A DNA stretch of 64,000 bases from Methylotenera_A sp046594915 (lineage in GTDB: Bacteria; Pseudomonadota; Gammaproteobacteria; Burkholderiales; Methylophilaceae), in NCBI GenBank assembly GCA_046594915.1, contig JBKJRC010000009.1, positions 1 to 64,000 on the forward strand, given 5' to 3'. Position 1 is the stretch's first letter; every line of letters begins with the position of its first letter. Positions 1-7,750 of this stretch are shown here, one piece after another. The notes under the pieces were generated by a model. The model worked only from the letters and a program-made list of their open reading frames with translations, was not told the origin of the DNA and did not search any database. The position numbers and the translations under genes were made by a program.

Positions 1-43
1 GGCGTTAGCAGATGCTGCGCGTGAAAACGGCCTGTCATTCTAA
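1..43 (+). CDS. rplR: 50S ribosomal protein L18, C-terminal end (partial)
   Basis: Only the last 13 codons and the stop are in the window. Frame 2 reads ALADAARENGLSF and then TAA, which matches the usual C-terminus of bacterial L18, a 5S rRNA-binding protein of the large subunit. It sits 15 bases before rpsE, the normal spc operon order. The rest of the gene lies upstream of the window. Confidence 0.9.
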   Translation, partial: ALADAARENGLSF

Positions 44-58
44 GAAGCGAGACAGATA

Positions 59-568
59 ATGGCTAGAGAAATCGAACAACAACAGCAAACCGATGGTTTG
101 CGTGAAAAAATGATTACCGTAAACCGTGTAAGTAAAACGGTTAAGGGTGGTCGTATTATGAGTTTCGCTGCATTGACTGTTGTCGGTGATGGGGATGGCG
201 CGGTTGGCATGGGTAAAGGCAAGGCGCGTGAAGTGCCAGTTGCTGTACAAAAAGCCATGGATGAAGCACGTCGTGGCATGCTTAAAGTGAATCTTAATAA
301 CGGTACTTTGCATCACGCGGTAACTGGTGTGCATGGCGCTGCTAAAGTGTTTATTCAACCGGCTTCTGAAGGTACTGGCATTATTGCTGGGGGTGCGATG
401 CGCGCTATCTTTGAAGTAATGGGCATCACAAACGTGGTGGCTAAATGTATCGGTTCAACTAACCCTTACAACTTGGTTCGCGCCACTTTGAATGGTCTTG
501 AATCAATGAATACACCATCTGAAATTGCTGCTAAACGTGGTAAGTCAGTTGAAGAAATTAGAGGCTAA
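59..568 (+). CDS. rpsE: 30S ribosomal protein S5
   Basis: S5 is a small-subunit protein at the mRNA entrance that takes part in decoding accuracy. The 169 residues show the N-terminal double-stranded RNA-binding-like domain (KMITVNRVSKTVKGGR near residues 17-32) and the C-terminal S5 domain with GTGIIAGGAMR near 105 and the NPYN segment near 140. Length fits the family (about 165-175). The N-terminus has a Gln-rich run (EIEQQQQTDG), a common lineage variation. The stop codon overlaps the rpmD start by one base (TAATG), so the two are probably translationally coupled. Confidence 0.98.
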   Translation: MAREIEQQQQTDGLREKMITVNRVSKTVKGGRIMSFAALTVVGDGDGAVGMGKGKAREVPVAVQKAMDEARRGMLKVNLNNGTLHHAVTGVHGAAKVFIQPASEGTGIIAGGAMRAIFEVMGITNVVAKCIGSTNPYNLVRATLNGLESMNTPSEIAAKRGKSVEEIRG

Positions 569-777
569 TGATGGCTAAAGTAAAAGCAGACGCAGCACCT
601 ATTACCCCAATTAAAGTAACGTTGGTAAAAAGCGTAATCGGTCGTATTGAATCACATAAAGCAACGGTAAAAGGCTTAGGCTTGCGTCGTATGCACCACA
701 CTGTTGAGTTGCAAGATACACAGGCAATTCGCGGCATGATTAACACGGTTGGTTATCTGTTAAAGGTAGAGGGATAA
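568..777 (+). CDS. rpmD: 50S ribosomal protein L30
   Basis: L30 is a small large-subunit protein. The 69-residue product has the L30 signature (ITPIKVTLVKSVIGR, then KATVKGLGLRRMHHTVEL), with a slightly long N-terminus. Two ATGs are adjacent (568 and 571). Either could start; the first overlaps the rpsE stop by one base and the second would give MAKVKAD. The gene also overlaps rplO by one base at its own stop, so rpsE, rpmD and rplO form a tightly coupled translational string, as usual in the spc operon. Confidence 0.97.
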   Translation: MMAKVKADAAPITPIKVTLVKSVIGRIESHKATVKGLGLRRMHHTVELQDTQAIRGMINTVGYLLKVEG

Positions 778-1217
778 TGCAATTAAATACAATTAAGCCT
801 GCAGAAGGCGCTAAAAAAAATGCTCGCCGTGTTGGTCGTGGCATCGGTTCAGGTTTTGGTAAAACAGCTGGCCGTGGTCATAAAGGTCAAAAATCCCGTA
901 CTGGTGGTTTTCATAAGGTTGGTTTTGAAGGCGGTCAAATGCCCTTACAACGTCGCTTACCAAAACGTGGTTTTAAATCGATGACTAAAGCAGATACTGC
1001 GCACGTGCGAACCTCAGAATTAAATAATTTACCTGTTGATGTGATCGATTTGTTGGTGTTAAAGCAAGCCAATGTGGTTTCTGGCAATGTTTTGGCCGCA
1101 AAGGTGTTTTTGTCTGGCGAGATTACTAAAAAACTTAACTTAACTGGTTTGTTGCTCACAAAAGGCGCTCGCGCTGCAGTGGAAGCGGCAGGCGGTAAAG
1201 TTGTTGAAGCAGAATAA
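777..1217 (+). CDS. rplO: 50S ribosomal protein L15
   Basis: L15 is a late-assembling large-subunit protein. The 146 residues show the Gly/Arg/Lys-rich N-terminal extension (ARRVGRGIGSGFGKTAGRGH, residues about 16-35) that threads into 23S rRNA, then GFEGGQMPLQRRLPKRGF and the C-terminal LTGLLLTKGARAAVEAAGGKV. Length matches the family (about 144-150). It starts on the ATG that overlaps the rpmD stop and is followed 21 bases later by secY. Confidence 0.98.
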   Translation: MQLNTIKPAEGAKKNARRVGRGIGSGFGKTAGRGHKGQKSRTGGFHKVGFEGGQMPLQRRLPKRGFKSMTKADTAHVRTSELNNLPVDVIDLLVLKQANVVSGNVLAAKVFLSGEITKKLNLTGLLLTKGARAAVEAAGGKVVEAE

Positions 1218-1238
1218 GTCGTAGATTAGAGAACAGCA

Positions 1239-2558
1239 TTGGCTCAAGATAGTCTTTTAAGCGCAGTTGGAAAAATGAGTGAGCTAAAAAGCCGCTTGTG
1301 GTTTGTGTTGGGTGCTTTGGTCGTATATCGCTTAGGCGCACATATTCCAGTTCCTGGCATTGACCCCACCGTTCTAAAGCAATTATTTGATTCACAAAGT
1401 GGTGGCATTTTAGGCATGTTTAACATGTTCTCAGGCGGCGCGCTTTCTCGTTTTACTGTATTTGCTTTGGGTATCATGCCGTATATTTCTGCTTCTATTA
1501 TTATGCAGTTGATGTCGGTTGTTTCTCCTAAAATGGAACAGCTAAAAAAAGAAGGTGAAGCTGGAAGACGTACTATTACAAAATACACACGCTATGGTAC
1601 GGTAGTTTTGGCTACTTTTCAGGCGTTAGGTATTTCCGTTGCTCTAGAAGGTCAGGCGGGTTTAGTGCTGGATCCGGGCATGGCGTTTAGATTAACTGCA
1701 GTGGTAACTTTGGTTAGCGGAACGATGTTCTTAATGTGGTTGGGTGAGCAGATTACTGAACGCGGCATTGGTAATGGTATTTCCATCATCATTTTTGCTG
1801 GTATTGTTGCAGGCCTGCCGCACGCGGTTGGTAGTACATTGGAGTTAGCGAGAACGGGCGCTTTTTCAATTCCGTTGGTGATGTTCTTATTTGTTGCAAT
1901 ATTATTAGTGACGGCTTTAGTGGTGTTTGTGGAGCGTGGTCAACGTAAAATTACGGTGAACTATGCCAAACGTCAAGTGGGCAATAAAGTGTACGGCGGA
2001 CAAACAACGCATTTGCCTTTAAAGCTCAATATGGCAGGCGTTATTCCTCCGATTTTTGCCTCAAGTATTATATTGTTCCCAGCAACTTTAGCGGGTTGGT
2101 TTGGTAGTAGCGAAAGACTGTATTGGTTGAAAGATATTAGTAATGTGTTGTCACCAGGGCAGCCGATTTACATTTTATTTTTCGCTGCAGCGATTATATT
2201 TTTCTGCTTCTTTTATACGGCGTTAGTATTTAACCCTAAAGAAACAGCTGATAATTTAAAGAAAAGCGGCGCGTTTGTACCAGGTATTCGCCCAGGCGAA
2301 CAAACGGCAAAGTATATTGATAAAATAATGGGGCGCTTAACATTAATCGGTGCGTTTTATATCACTTTAGTTTGTTTATTGCCAGAATTTTTGATTTTAA
2401 AATTTAATACGCCATTCTATTTTGGTGGTACGTCATTGTTAATTATTGTTGTCGTGACCATGGATTTTATGACACAAGTGCAATCCCATTTGATGTCGCA
2501 TCAATATGAAGGCTTGCTCAAAAAAGCTAATTTTAAAGGTAATGCAGCGTCGCGATAG
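1239..2558 (+). CDS. secY: Preprotein translocase subunit SecY
   Basis: SecY is the inner-membrane channel of the Sec translocon, working with SecE, SecG and SecA. The 439-residue protein has about ten hydrophobic segments. Family landmarks are RLGAHIPVPGID near residue 32, FNMFSGGALSRFTVFALGIMPYI with the plug region near 62-85, and the cytosolic loops used for ribosome and SecA contact (GQRKITVNYAKRQVG near 235). The start chosen is TTG at 1239 (reading MAQDSLL), because no in-frame ATG lies between the rplO stop and the conserved N-terminus. A weak start may help keep SecY levels in check. It is followed by rpmJ without an intervening infA. Confidence 0.97.
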   Translation: MAQDSLLSAVGKMSELKSRLWFVLGALVVYRLGAHIPVPGIDPTVLKQLFDSQSGGILGMFNMFSGGALSRFTVFALGIMPYISASIIMQLMSVVSPKMEQLKKEGEAGRRTITKYTRYGTVVLATFQALGISVALEGQAGLVLDPGMAFRLTAVVTLVSGTMFLMWLGEQITERGIGNGISIIIFAGIVAGLPHAVGSTLELARTGAFSIPLVMFLFVAILLVTALVVFVERGQRKITVNYAKRQVGNKVYGGQTTHLPLKLNMAGVIPPIFASSIILFPATLAGWFGSSERLYWLKDISNVLSPGQPIYILFFAAAIIFFCFFYTALVFNPKETADNLKKSGAFVPGIRPGEQTAKYIDKIMGRLTLIGAFYITLVCLLPEFLILKFNTPFYFGGTSLLIIVVVTMDFMTQVQSHLMSHQYEGLLKKANFKGNAASR

Positions 2559-2613
2559 CGGTAGGTAAGTTAAAAGTAATTTATTTGAAAATGTAGTAGT
2601 GAAGAGGTAAATC

Positions 2614-2727
2614 ATGAGAGTTCGTGCATCAGTAAAAGCATTATGCCGCAATTGTAAAGTGGTGCGTCGCCGTGGAGTGGTACGTATTATTTGTACAGAT
2701 CCACGTCATAAACAACGTCAAGGTTAA
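2614..2727 (+). CDS. rpmJ: 50S ribosomal protein L36
   Basis: A 37-residue protein read directly from the sequence: MRVRASVKALCRNCK, then VVRRRGVVRII and CTDPRHKQRQG. This is typical L36, the smallest ribosomal protein. Cys11, Cys14, Cys27 and a following His form the zinc ribbon, so this is the zinc-binding (C+) form. An AGAGG ribosome binding site lies just upstream. It sits between secY and the alpha-operon promoter, at the expected end of the spc operon. Confidence 0.97.
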   Translation: MRVRASVKALCRNCKVVRRRGVVRIICTDPRHKQRQG

Positions 2728-2766
2728 ATTGATATCAGCAGCAAGTATTTGACCAGTTTTTAGACA

Positions 2767-2795
2767 TTGAAAATTTAGGTACAAACTGATATAAT
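2767..2795 (+). promoter_or_regulatory. Sigma-70 promoter with extended -10 upstream of rpsM
   Basis: TTGAAA at 2767-2772 is followed after exactly 17 bases by a perfect TATAAT at 2790-2795, preceded by TG at 2787-2788 (extended -10). It lies between rpmJ and rpsM and would start transcription near 2802, about 50 bases before rpsM. It likely drives rpsM-rpsK-rpsD-rpoA-rplQ in addition to read-through from the spc operon. Confidence 0.8.
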
Positions 2796-2850
2796 TTAAG
2801 GCTTTTTTATTTTGGTCGCTACAAGTTGCGATTTGTTTTGGAGTTAAAGT

Positions 2851-3213
2851 ATGGCTCGTATTGCTGGGGTTAATATCCCGAATAACAAACATGCAGAAAT
2901 CGCGCTCACAGCGATTTTTGGTATTGGTAGAAATACAGCACAAAAAATCTGTGCAGCTGCTGGCGTTTTAGTTAGTACTAAAATCAAAGATCTGAACGAT
3001 GCAGATGTGGAAAAGCTGCGTGACGAAGTGGCTAAAGTAAAAGTAGAAGGCGATTTGCGTCGTGAAGTTTCTATGAATATCAAGCGCTTGATGGATTTAG
3101 GTTGCTACCGCGGTGTACGTCATCGCCGTGGTTTGCCAGTTCGTGGTCAACGCACCAAAACCAATGCGCGTACGCGTAAAGGCCCAGTTAAAGCCATTAA
3201 ACAAGCTAAATAA
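2851..3213 (+). CDS. rpsM: 30S ribosomal protein S13
   Basis: S13 sits in the head of the small subunit and contacts the P-site tRNA and the large subunit. The 120 residues begin MARIAGVNIPNNKHAEIALT, have the helix-hairpin region IFGIGRNTAQKIC near 24-36, and end in the basic tail RGQRTKTNARTRKGP near 99-113. Length is standard. A GGAG ribosome binding site precedes the ATG. It is the first gene after the internal promoter at 2767-2795. Confidence 0.98.
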   Translation: MARIAGVNIPNNKHAEIALTAIFGIGRNTAQKICAAAGVLVSTKIKDLNDADVEKLRDEVAKVKVEGDLRREVSMNIKRLMDLGCYRGVRHRRGLPVRGQRTKTNARTRKGPVKAIKQAK

Positions 3214-3270
3214 CTAGCTATTTAATTTTAGATTCGTTTTAGTAAGACTTATAGGTAAGGACAGTACAAC

Positions 3271-3660
3271 ATGGCAAAAGCTAATGTACGCGTAAGAAAA
3301 AAAGTTAAAAAGAATATTGCTGAGGGCATTGCCCACGTGCACGCTTCATTTAACAACACCATTATTACCATTACTGATCGTCAGGGCAACGCGCTTTCAT
3401 GGGCAACATCCGGCGGCCAAGGTTTTAAAGGCTCACGTAAAAGTACGCCATTTGCTGCACAGGTTGCGGCAGAGGTGGCTGGTAAATCAGCACAAGAGTC
3501 TGGCGTTAAAAATTTAGAAGTACGCATCAAAGGTCCTGGCCCAGGTCGTGAATCTGCAGTACGTGCACTGAATGCTGCTGGTTTTAAAATTACTAGCATT
3601 ACTGATGTGACGCCTGTGCCGCATAACGGCTGCCGTCCACCCAAAAAACGTCGCATTTAA
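3271..3660 (+). CDS. rpsK: 30S ribosomal protein S11
   Basis: S11 forms part of the mRNA exit-side platform of the 30S subunit. The 129 residues contain the family motifs AHVHASFNNTIITITDRQGN (about 22-41), WATSGGQGFKGSRKSTPFAA (about 44-63) and the C-terminal PVPHNGCRPPKKRRI. Length is normal. TAAGGA upstream serves as the ribosome binding site. It stands in the usual alpha-operon position between rpsM and rpsD. Confidence 0.98.
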   Translation: MAKANVRVRKKVKKNIAEGIAHVHASFNNTIITITDRQGNALSWATSGGQGFKGSRKSTPFAAQVAAEVAGKSAQESGVKNLEVRIKGPGPGRESAVRALNAAGFKITSITDVTPVPHNGCRPPKKRRI

Positions 3661-3687
3661 GCGCAACAAGATTACTGGAGAATTACT

Positions 3688-4317
3688 TTGGCTAGAAACT
3701 TAGATCCTAAATGCCGTCAGTGCCGCCGTGAGGGTGAGAAATTATTTTTAAAAGCAGAAAAATGCTTTACCGATAAATGCGCTATTGAAAAACGCAACTT
3801 CCCACCAGGACAACATGGCCAACGTCGTAACTCACGTTTGTCTGATTACGGCGTGCAATTACGTGAAAAACAAAAAGTACGACGTATCTATGGCGTTTTG
3901 GAAGGTCAATTCCGTAGCTACTACGCTGAGGCTGACCGTCAAAAAGGTATTACTGGTGAAAACTTATTGCAGTTGTTGGAGTGCCGTTTAGATAACGTTG
4001 CGTTCCGTATGGGCTTGGGTGGTTCACGTACTGAAGCGCGCCAAATTGTGCGTCACAATAGCATTCTAGTGAATGGTAAACGCGTCAATATTCCGTCTTA
4101 TCAAGTTAAAGCGGGTGATGTGGTTTCTGTGGTTGAAGCTTCAAAAACACAATTGCGTATTAAAGGTGCGTTAGAAGTGGCTGAACAACGTGGTTTTCCA
4201 GCATGGTTAGAAGTCAATGTTAAAGCTTTTACAGGCACATTTAAATCTAAACCACAGCGTGATGATTTGCCTTCTACCATTAACGAATCATTGGTTGTTG
4301 AGTTGTATTCTAAATAA
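3688..4317 (+). CDS. rpsD: 30S ribosomal protein S4
   Basis: S4 is a primary 16S rRNA-binding assembly protein and, in many bacteria, the translational regulator of the alpha operon. The 209 residues start MARNLDPKCRQCRREGEKLF. Cys9, Cys12, Cys26 and Cys31 form the zinc-knuckle arrangement (C+ form) that enterobacterial S4 lacks. The S4 RNA-binding domain follows (ECRLDNVAFRMGL near 98). The start is TTG at 3688, with GGAG nine bases upstream and no better in-frame ATG. A weak start here may matter for S4 autoregulation. Confidence 0.98.
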   Translation: MARNLDPKCRQCRREGEKLFLKAEKCFTDKCAIEKRNFPPGQHGQRRNSRLSDYGVQLREKQKVRRIYGVLEGQFRSYYAEADRQKGITGENLLQLLECRLDNVAFRMGLGGSRTEARQIVRHNSILVNGKRVNIPSYQVKAGDVVSVVEASKTQLRIKGALEVAEQRGFPAWLEVNVKAFTGTFKSKPQRDDLPSTINESLVVELYSK

Positions 4318-4375
4318 TTAGTTAACACTAATTATTTAGTTAAAAATTACTCACCCAATAACGTCAAGGAATTTT

Positions 4376-5362
4376 ATGCAAAACAATCCAACTGAATATT
4401 TAAAGCCGCGTGTGGTTGATGTAGAAGTCATTACGCCTTTGCGCGCGCGCGTCACGCTTGAGCCAATGGAGCGCGGTTTTGGTTATACATTAGGTAATGC
4501 ACTGCGCCGCGTTTTATTGTCGTCTATCCCTGGTTTTGCTATCACAGAAGTTAAAATTGATGGCGTAGTACATGAGTACTCAACCATTGATGGCATACAA
4601 GAAGATGTGGTCGATATTTTGCTTAACCTTAAAGGTGTAGCCTTAAAGTTAAATAACAAAACAGAAACCATTTTAACCCTGAACAAATCGGTTGAAGGTG
4701 TAGTGACCGCTGGCGATTTTGATACTGGCCACGATGCTGAAATCGTGAATCCAAATCATGTCATTGCGCACTTAACCAAAGGTGGCAAACTGAATCTGGA
4801 AGTAAAAGTTGAAATGGGTCGTGGTTATCAACCAGTGCCTGCGCGCCAAAAAAATGATGAAGAAGACCGTGTGCTTGGTTTTATCATGGTGGATGCGTCT
4901 TTCAGCCCAATTAATAAAGTCAGTTATCAAGTTGAAAGCGCGCGTGTTGAGCAACGTACCGATTTGGATAAATTGGTGATGGATGTTGAAACCAATGGCG
5001 TGATTGAACCAGAACAAGCGATTCGTGATGCGGCGCGTATTTTAATTGGTCAATTATCTGTATTCGCCAACTTAGAAGGTTCGCCTAACGAAGTAGAAGT
5101 GAAATCTGCACCACAAGTTGATCCAATTTTATTGCGTCCAGTGGATGATTTAGAGTTGACTGTGCGTTCAGCCAATTGCTTAAAAGCAGAAAATATTTTC
5201 TACATTGGTGATTTGATTCAACGCAGTGAAAATGAGTTATTAAAAGCGCCAAACTTGGGCCGCAAATCTTTAAATGAAATTAAAGATGTATTAGCAACCA
5301 AAGGCTTAACATTGGGCATGAAATTAGAAAACTGGCCACCAGTCGGTTTAGAAAAAGCGTAA
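4376..5362 (+). CDS. rpoA: DNA-directed RNA polymerase subunit alpha
   Basis: The alpha subunit nucleates RNA polymerase assembly and contacts UP elements and activators. The 328 residues include the N-terminal dimerisation domain (GFGYTLGNALRRVLLSSIPG near 34-53) and the C-terminal domain (LELTVRSANCLKAENI near 259, NLGRKSLNEIKDVL near 294) that binds UP-element DNA. Length matches betaproteobacterial RpoA (about 325-330). AAGGA precedes the ATG. It sits between rpsD and rplQ as in nearly all proteobacteria. Confidence 0.98.
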   Translation: MQNNPTEYLKPRVVDVEVITPLRARVTLEPMERGFGYTLGNALRRVLLSSIPGFAITEVKIDGVVHEYSTIDGIQEDVVDILLNLKGVALKLNNKTETILTLNKSVEGVVTAGDFDTGHDAEIVNPNHVIAHLTKGGKLNLEVKVEMGRGYQPVPARQKNDEEDRVLGFIMVDASFSPINKVSYQVESARVEQRTDLDKLVMDVETNGVIEPEQAIRDAARILIGQLSVFANLEGSPNEVEVKSAPQVDPILLRPVDDLELTVRSANCLKAENIFYIGDLIQRSENELLKAPNLGRKSLNEIKDVLATKGLTLGMKLENWPPVGLEKA

Positions 5363-5404
5363 TTAAGCACACGCTTAATATTATAAGAAACTTAAGGAAT
5401 TACT

Positions 5405-5794
5405 ATGCGTCACGGTAATAGCAATCGTAAATTAAATCGTACTAGCAGCCATCGTGCTGCTATGTTCCGCAACATGTCAGTATCTTTGCTACGTCATGAA
5501 ATCATTAGAACAACTTTGCCAAAAGCAAAAGAGTTACGCAAATTTGCAGAACCACTAATCACATTGGGTAAAGATGCTACTTTAGCAAACCGTCGTTTGG
5601 CTTTCAGTCGTTTACGTGATCGTGATATTGTGGGCAAATTGTTCGGCGAATTGGGTCCGCGCTATAACGCGCGTAATGGCGGCTACTTACGCATTTTAAA
5701 ATGCGGTTTCCGTAATGGCGACAATGCACCAATGGCTTTAGTTGAGTTGGTTGATCGTCCAGATACAACCACTGAAATAGTGTCAGCAGAATAA
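5405..5794 (+). CDS. rplQ: 50S ribosomal protein L17
   Basis: L17 lies near the peptide exit region of the large subunit. The 129 residues begin MRHGNSNRKLNRTSSHRAAM, the signature L17 N-terminus, and contain the helical core HEIIRTTLPKAKELRKFAEP (about 31-50). The C-terminal half includes LGPRYNARNGGYLRILKCGF. TAAGGA precedes the ATG. It is the last gene of the alpha operon and is followed 14 bases later by a terminator. Confidence 0.98.
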   Translation: MRHGNSNRKLNRTSSHRAAMFRNMSVSLLRHEIIRTTLPKAKELRKFAEPLITLGKDATLANRRLAFSRLRDRDIVGKLFGELGPRYNARNGGYLRILKCGFRNGDNAPMALVELVDRPDTTTEIVSAE

Positions 5795-5808
5795 ATAAAG
5801 TTAACATC

Positions 5809-5838
5809 AAAAAAGCCAGCATTTTTGCTGGCTTTTTT
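5809..5838. terminator. Rho-independent terminator of the alpha operon (bidirectional)
   Basis: AAAAAAGCCAGC at 5809-5820 pairs with GCTGGCTTTTTT at 5827-5838 around a 6-base loop, with T-runs on both strands. It lies between rplQ and the convergent glutaredoxin-like gene and can serve both. The same stem occurs again at 44102-44130. Confidence 0.9.
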
Positions 5839-5857
5839 GTTATTTGCGATCAATTAT

Positions 5858-6088
5858 TTAGCGTAAAAATACCGTAATGTCTTCAGCATCAAACGGCCAA
5901 TTGAGCTCAGCTTTAGTGTCTTGTCGCTGTAATACAGGAATACGTGTTGCATAATTCAATAATAATTGTTCATCCTCCGCAATGTCGAGAGTGCTGAGTA
6001 ATTGTATCGATAATGTGCTTAGGATTGCCTGCGCTTGCTCACATAAATGGCAATTGGATGTGCTGTACAAGTTAAGTAATTTGTTCAA
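5858..6088 (-). CDS. Glutaredoxin-like (DUF836-type) thioredoxin-fold protein
   Basis: A 76-residue protein that reads as a minimal glutaredoxin/thioredoxin fold. It has beta-strand LLNLYSTSN, then a CHLC redox motif at residues 13-16, a helix EQAQAILSTL, and the cis-Pro segment ATRIPVLQ near 48-55. This fits the short DUF836 (glutaredoxin-like) family, whose cellular substrate is not established. The start is a TTG at 6088 with no ATG available in frame upstream, so the N-terminus is less certain. It is convergent with rplQ and divergent from mgtE. Confidence 0.75.
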   Translation of the reverse strand: MNKLLNLYSTSNCHLCEQAQAILSTLSIQLLSTLDIAEDEQLLLNYATRIPVLQRQDTKAELNWPFDAEDITVFLR

Positions 6089-6228
6089 AGCGGTTCATTT
6101 CAAACGAATGCCGATCGTTAACGGTATTTTAACGTTAATTTTTGTGCTAATTGCATAATAAAAACAGTATATCAATATAGAATAAATCATAATATGGGTT
6201 AACGTGGAAATTAGCTGCAAGGTTTTGT

Positions 6229-7677
6229 ATGACGAATAAACAAGAACTAAAAGATAACCAAAAAGAAAGCTTAAGCGAGAGCTTACAGCAAGTCATTGCC
6301 CTACTCGAAAAACATCGCTTGGTTGAAAATCTGGTTCATAAGCAAGATATGCCTAAGCATGATCTTGTGGAGTTGCTAGTACACAAACAAAATTTAACCG
6401 AGCTACAAAAAAAATTAGACGTTTTACATCCCGCTGACGTTGCCTATATTTTAGAAGCGCTGCCTTTAGAGGCGCGATTAAAAGTGTGGGAGTTGGTTAA
6501 AGCCGAGCGCGACGGCGATATTTTATTAGAAGTCTCTGACTCGGTCAGGCAAAGCCTTATCGCAGATATGGATTCGGACGAGCTGTTAGCTGCTGCCGAG
6601 CAACTAGACACTGACGAATTGGCGGACTTAGCGCCGGATTTACCAAAAGATGTGCTGCAAGATTTGCTGGATAGTCTGGACTCGCAAAACCGAGAGCGTT
6701 TGCAATCTGCTCTTTCTTATCCTGATGATGCCGTTGGCGCATTAATGGATTTTGATATTGTCACCATTCGTGAAGATATTACACTTGAAGTGGCTTTGCG
6801 CTATTTGCGTCGCCTTGGCAGTTTGCCCGATCACACCGATAAATTGTTTGTGGTGGACAGATATGACACATTATTGGGCGTTTTGCCGTTGAAGCGCATG
6901 GTTGTTAATGATTTAGACGTCAATGTTGCAGATGTAATGGCTGAAGATGCCGTGGTATTTCACCCCGAAGACATTGCCGATGCCGCAGCAAAGGCTTTTG
7001 AGCGTTATGACTTGGTTACGGCGCCAGTGGTCGATAACAATCGAAAGTTAATTGGGCGTATTACCGTCGATGCGGTTATGGACTACATTCGGGATGAGGC
7101 GGAAAGCGACAAATTGTCTATGGCGGGTTTGCGTGAAGAAGAGGATTTCTTTGCGTCGGTATGGAAATCTGTTCAAAACCGTTGGGCCTGGCTGGCGATT
7201 AACTTGGTCACTGCCATTGTGGCTTCGCGCGTGATTGGTTTATTTGAAGGGTCGATAGAAAAAATTGTCGCGCTGGCAGCCTTAATGCCCATTGTGGCCG
7301 GTATCGGCGGCAACTCTGGTAATCAGACCACCACCATGATTGTGCGCGGCTTGGCATTAGGGCAAGTGTCAGCCCATAATATGAAATCGCTAATCACCAA
7401 AGAGCTGGGTGTTGCATTGTTGAATGGCTTAATATGGGGTGGCGTTTTGGCCTTAATCGCCTATGCGCTCTATAACAATTATCAGCTGGGCTTGGTGATG
7501 ATGGCTGCAATGACGCTTAATTTGCTATTGGCGGCGATTATGGGTGTCATGATTCCATTGGTGATGAATAAACTAGGGCGCGACCCAGCAGTAGGCTCCA
7601 GCGTTTTGATTACCGCAGTAACCGATAGCGGTGGTTTTTTTATTTTCTTAGGCATTGCAACGTTATTTTTAATCTAA
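6229..7677 (+). CDS. mgtE: Magnesium transporter MgtE
   Basis: MgtE is an inner-membrane Mg2+ channel gated by cytosolic Mg2+. The 482 residues carry the N-terminal superhelical domain (about 50-150, with LHPADVAYILEALPLEARL), a CBS pair (about 160-285) and five transmembrane segments from about 310. The pore-region motif LMPIVAGIGGNSGNQTTTM is near 352, with GRDPAVGSSVLITAVTDS near the end. Length is slightly above the usual 450 because of an N-terminal helix. No M-box riboswitch was recognised upstream. It stands alone, with mscS following after 73 bases. Confidence 0.93.
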   Translation: MTNKQELKDNQKESLSESLQQVIALLEKHRLVENLVHKQDMPKHDLVELLVHKQNLTELQKKLDVLHPADVAYILEALPLEARLKVWELVKAERDGDILLEVSDSVRQSLIADMDSDELLAAAEQLDTDELADLAPDLPKDVLQDLLDSLDSQNRERLQSALSYPDDAVGALMDFDIVTIREDITLEVALRYLRRLGSLPDHTDKLFVVDRYDTLLGVLPLKRMVVNDLDVNVADVMAEDAVVFHPEDIADAAAKAFERYDLVTAPVVDNNRKLIGRITVDAVMDYIRDEAESDKLSMAGLREEEDFFASVWKSVQNRWAWLAINLVTAIVASRVIGLFEGSIEKIVALAALMPIVAGIGGNSGNQTTTMIVRGLALGQVSAHNMKSLITKELGVALLNGLIWGGVLALIAYALYNNYQLGLVMMAAMTLNLLLAAIMGVMIPLVMNKLGRDPAVGSSVLITAVTDSGGFFIFLGIATLFLI

Positions 7678-7750
7678 TTAACCACAGTTACTTATTAACC
7701 ACAGTTGCTTATTCACTTAACACTTAATTGACGCTAAAAATCATTCCCGT

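Noticed and set aside
6089..6228. Mg2+ riboswitch (M-box) before mgtE
   Set aside because: The leader is short and AT-rich with no M-box-like structure seen.
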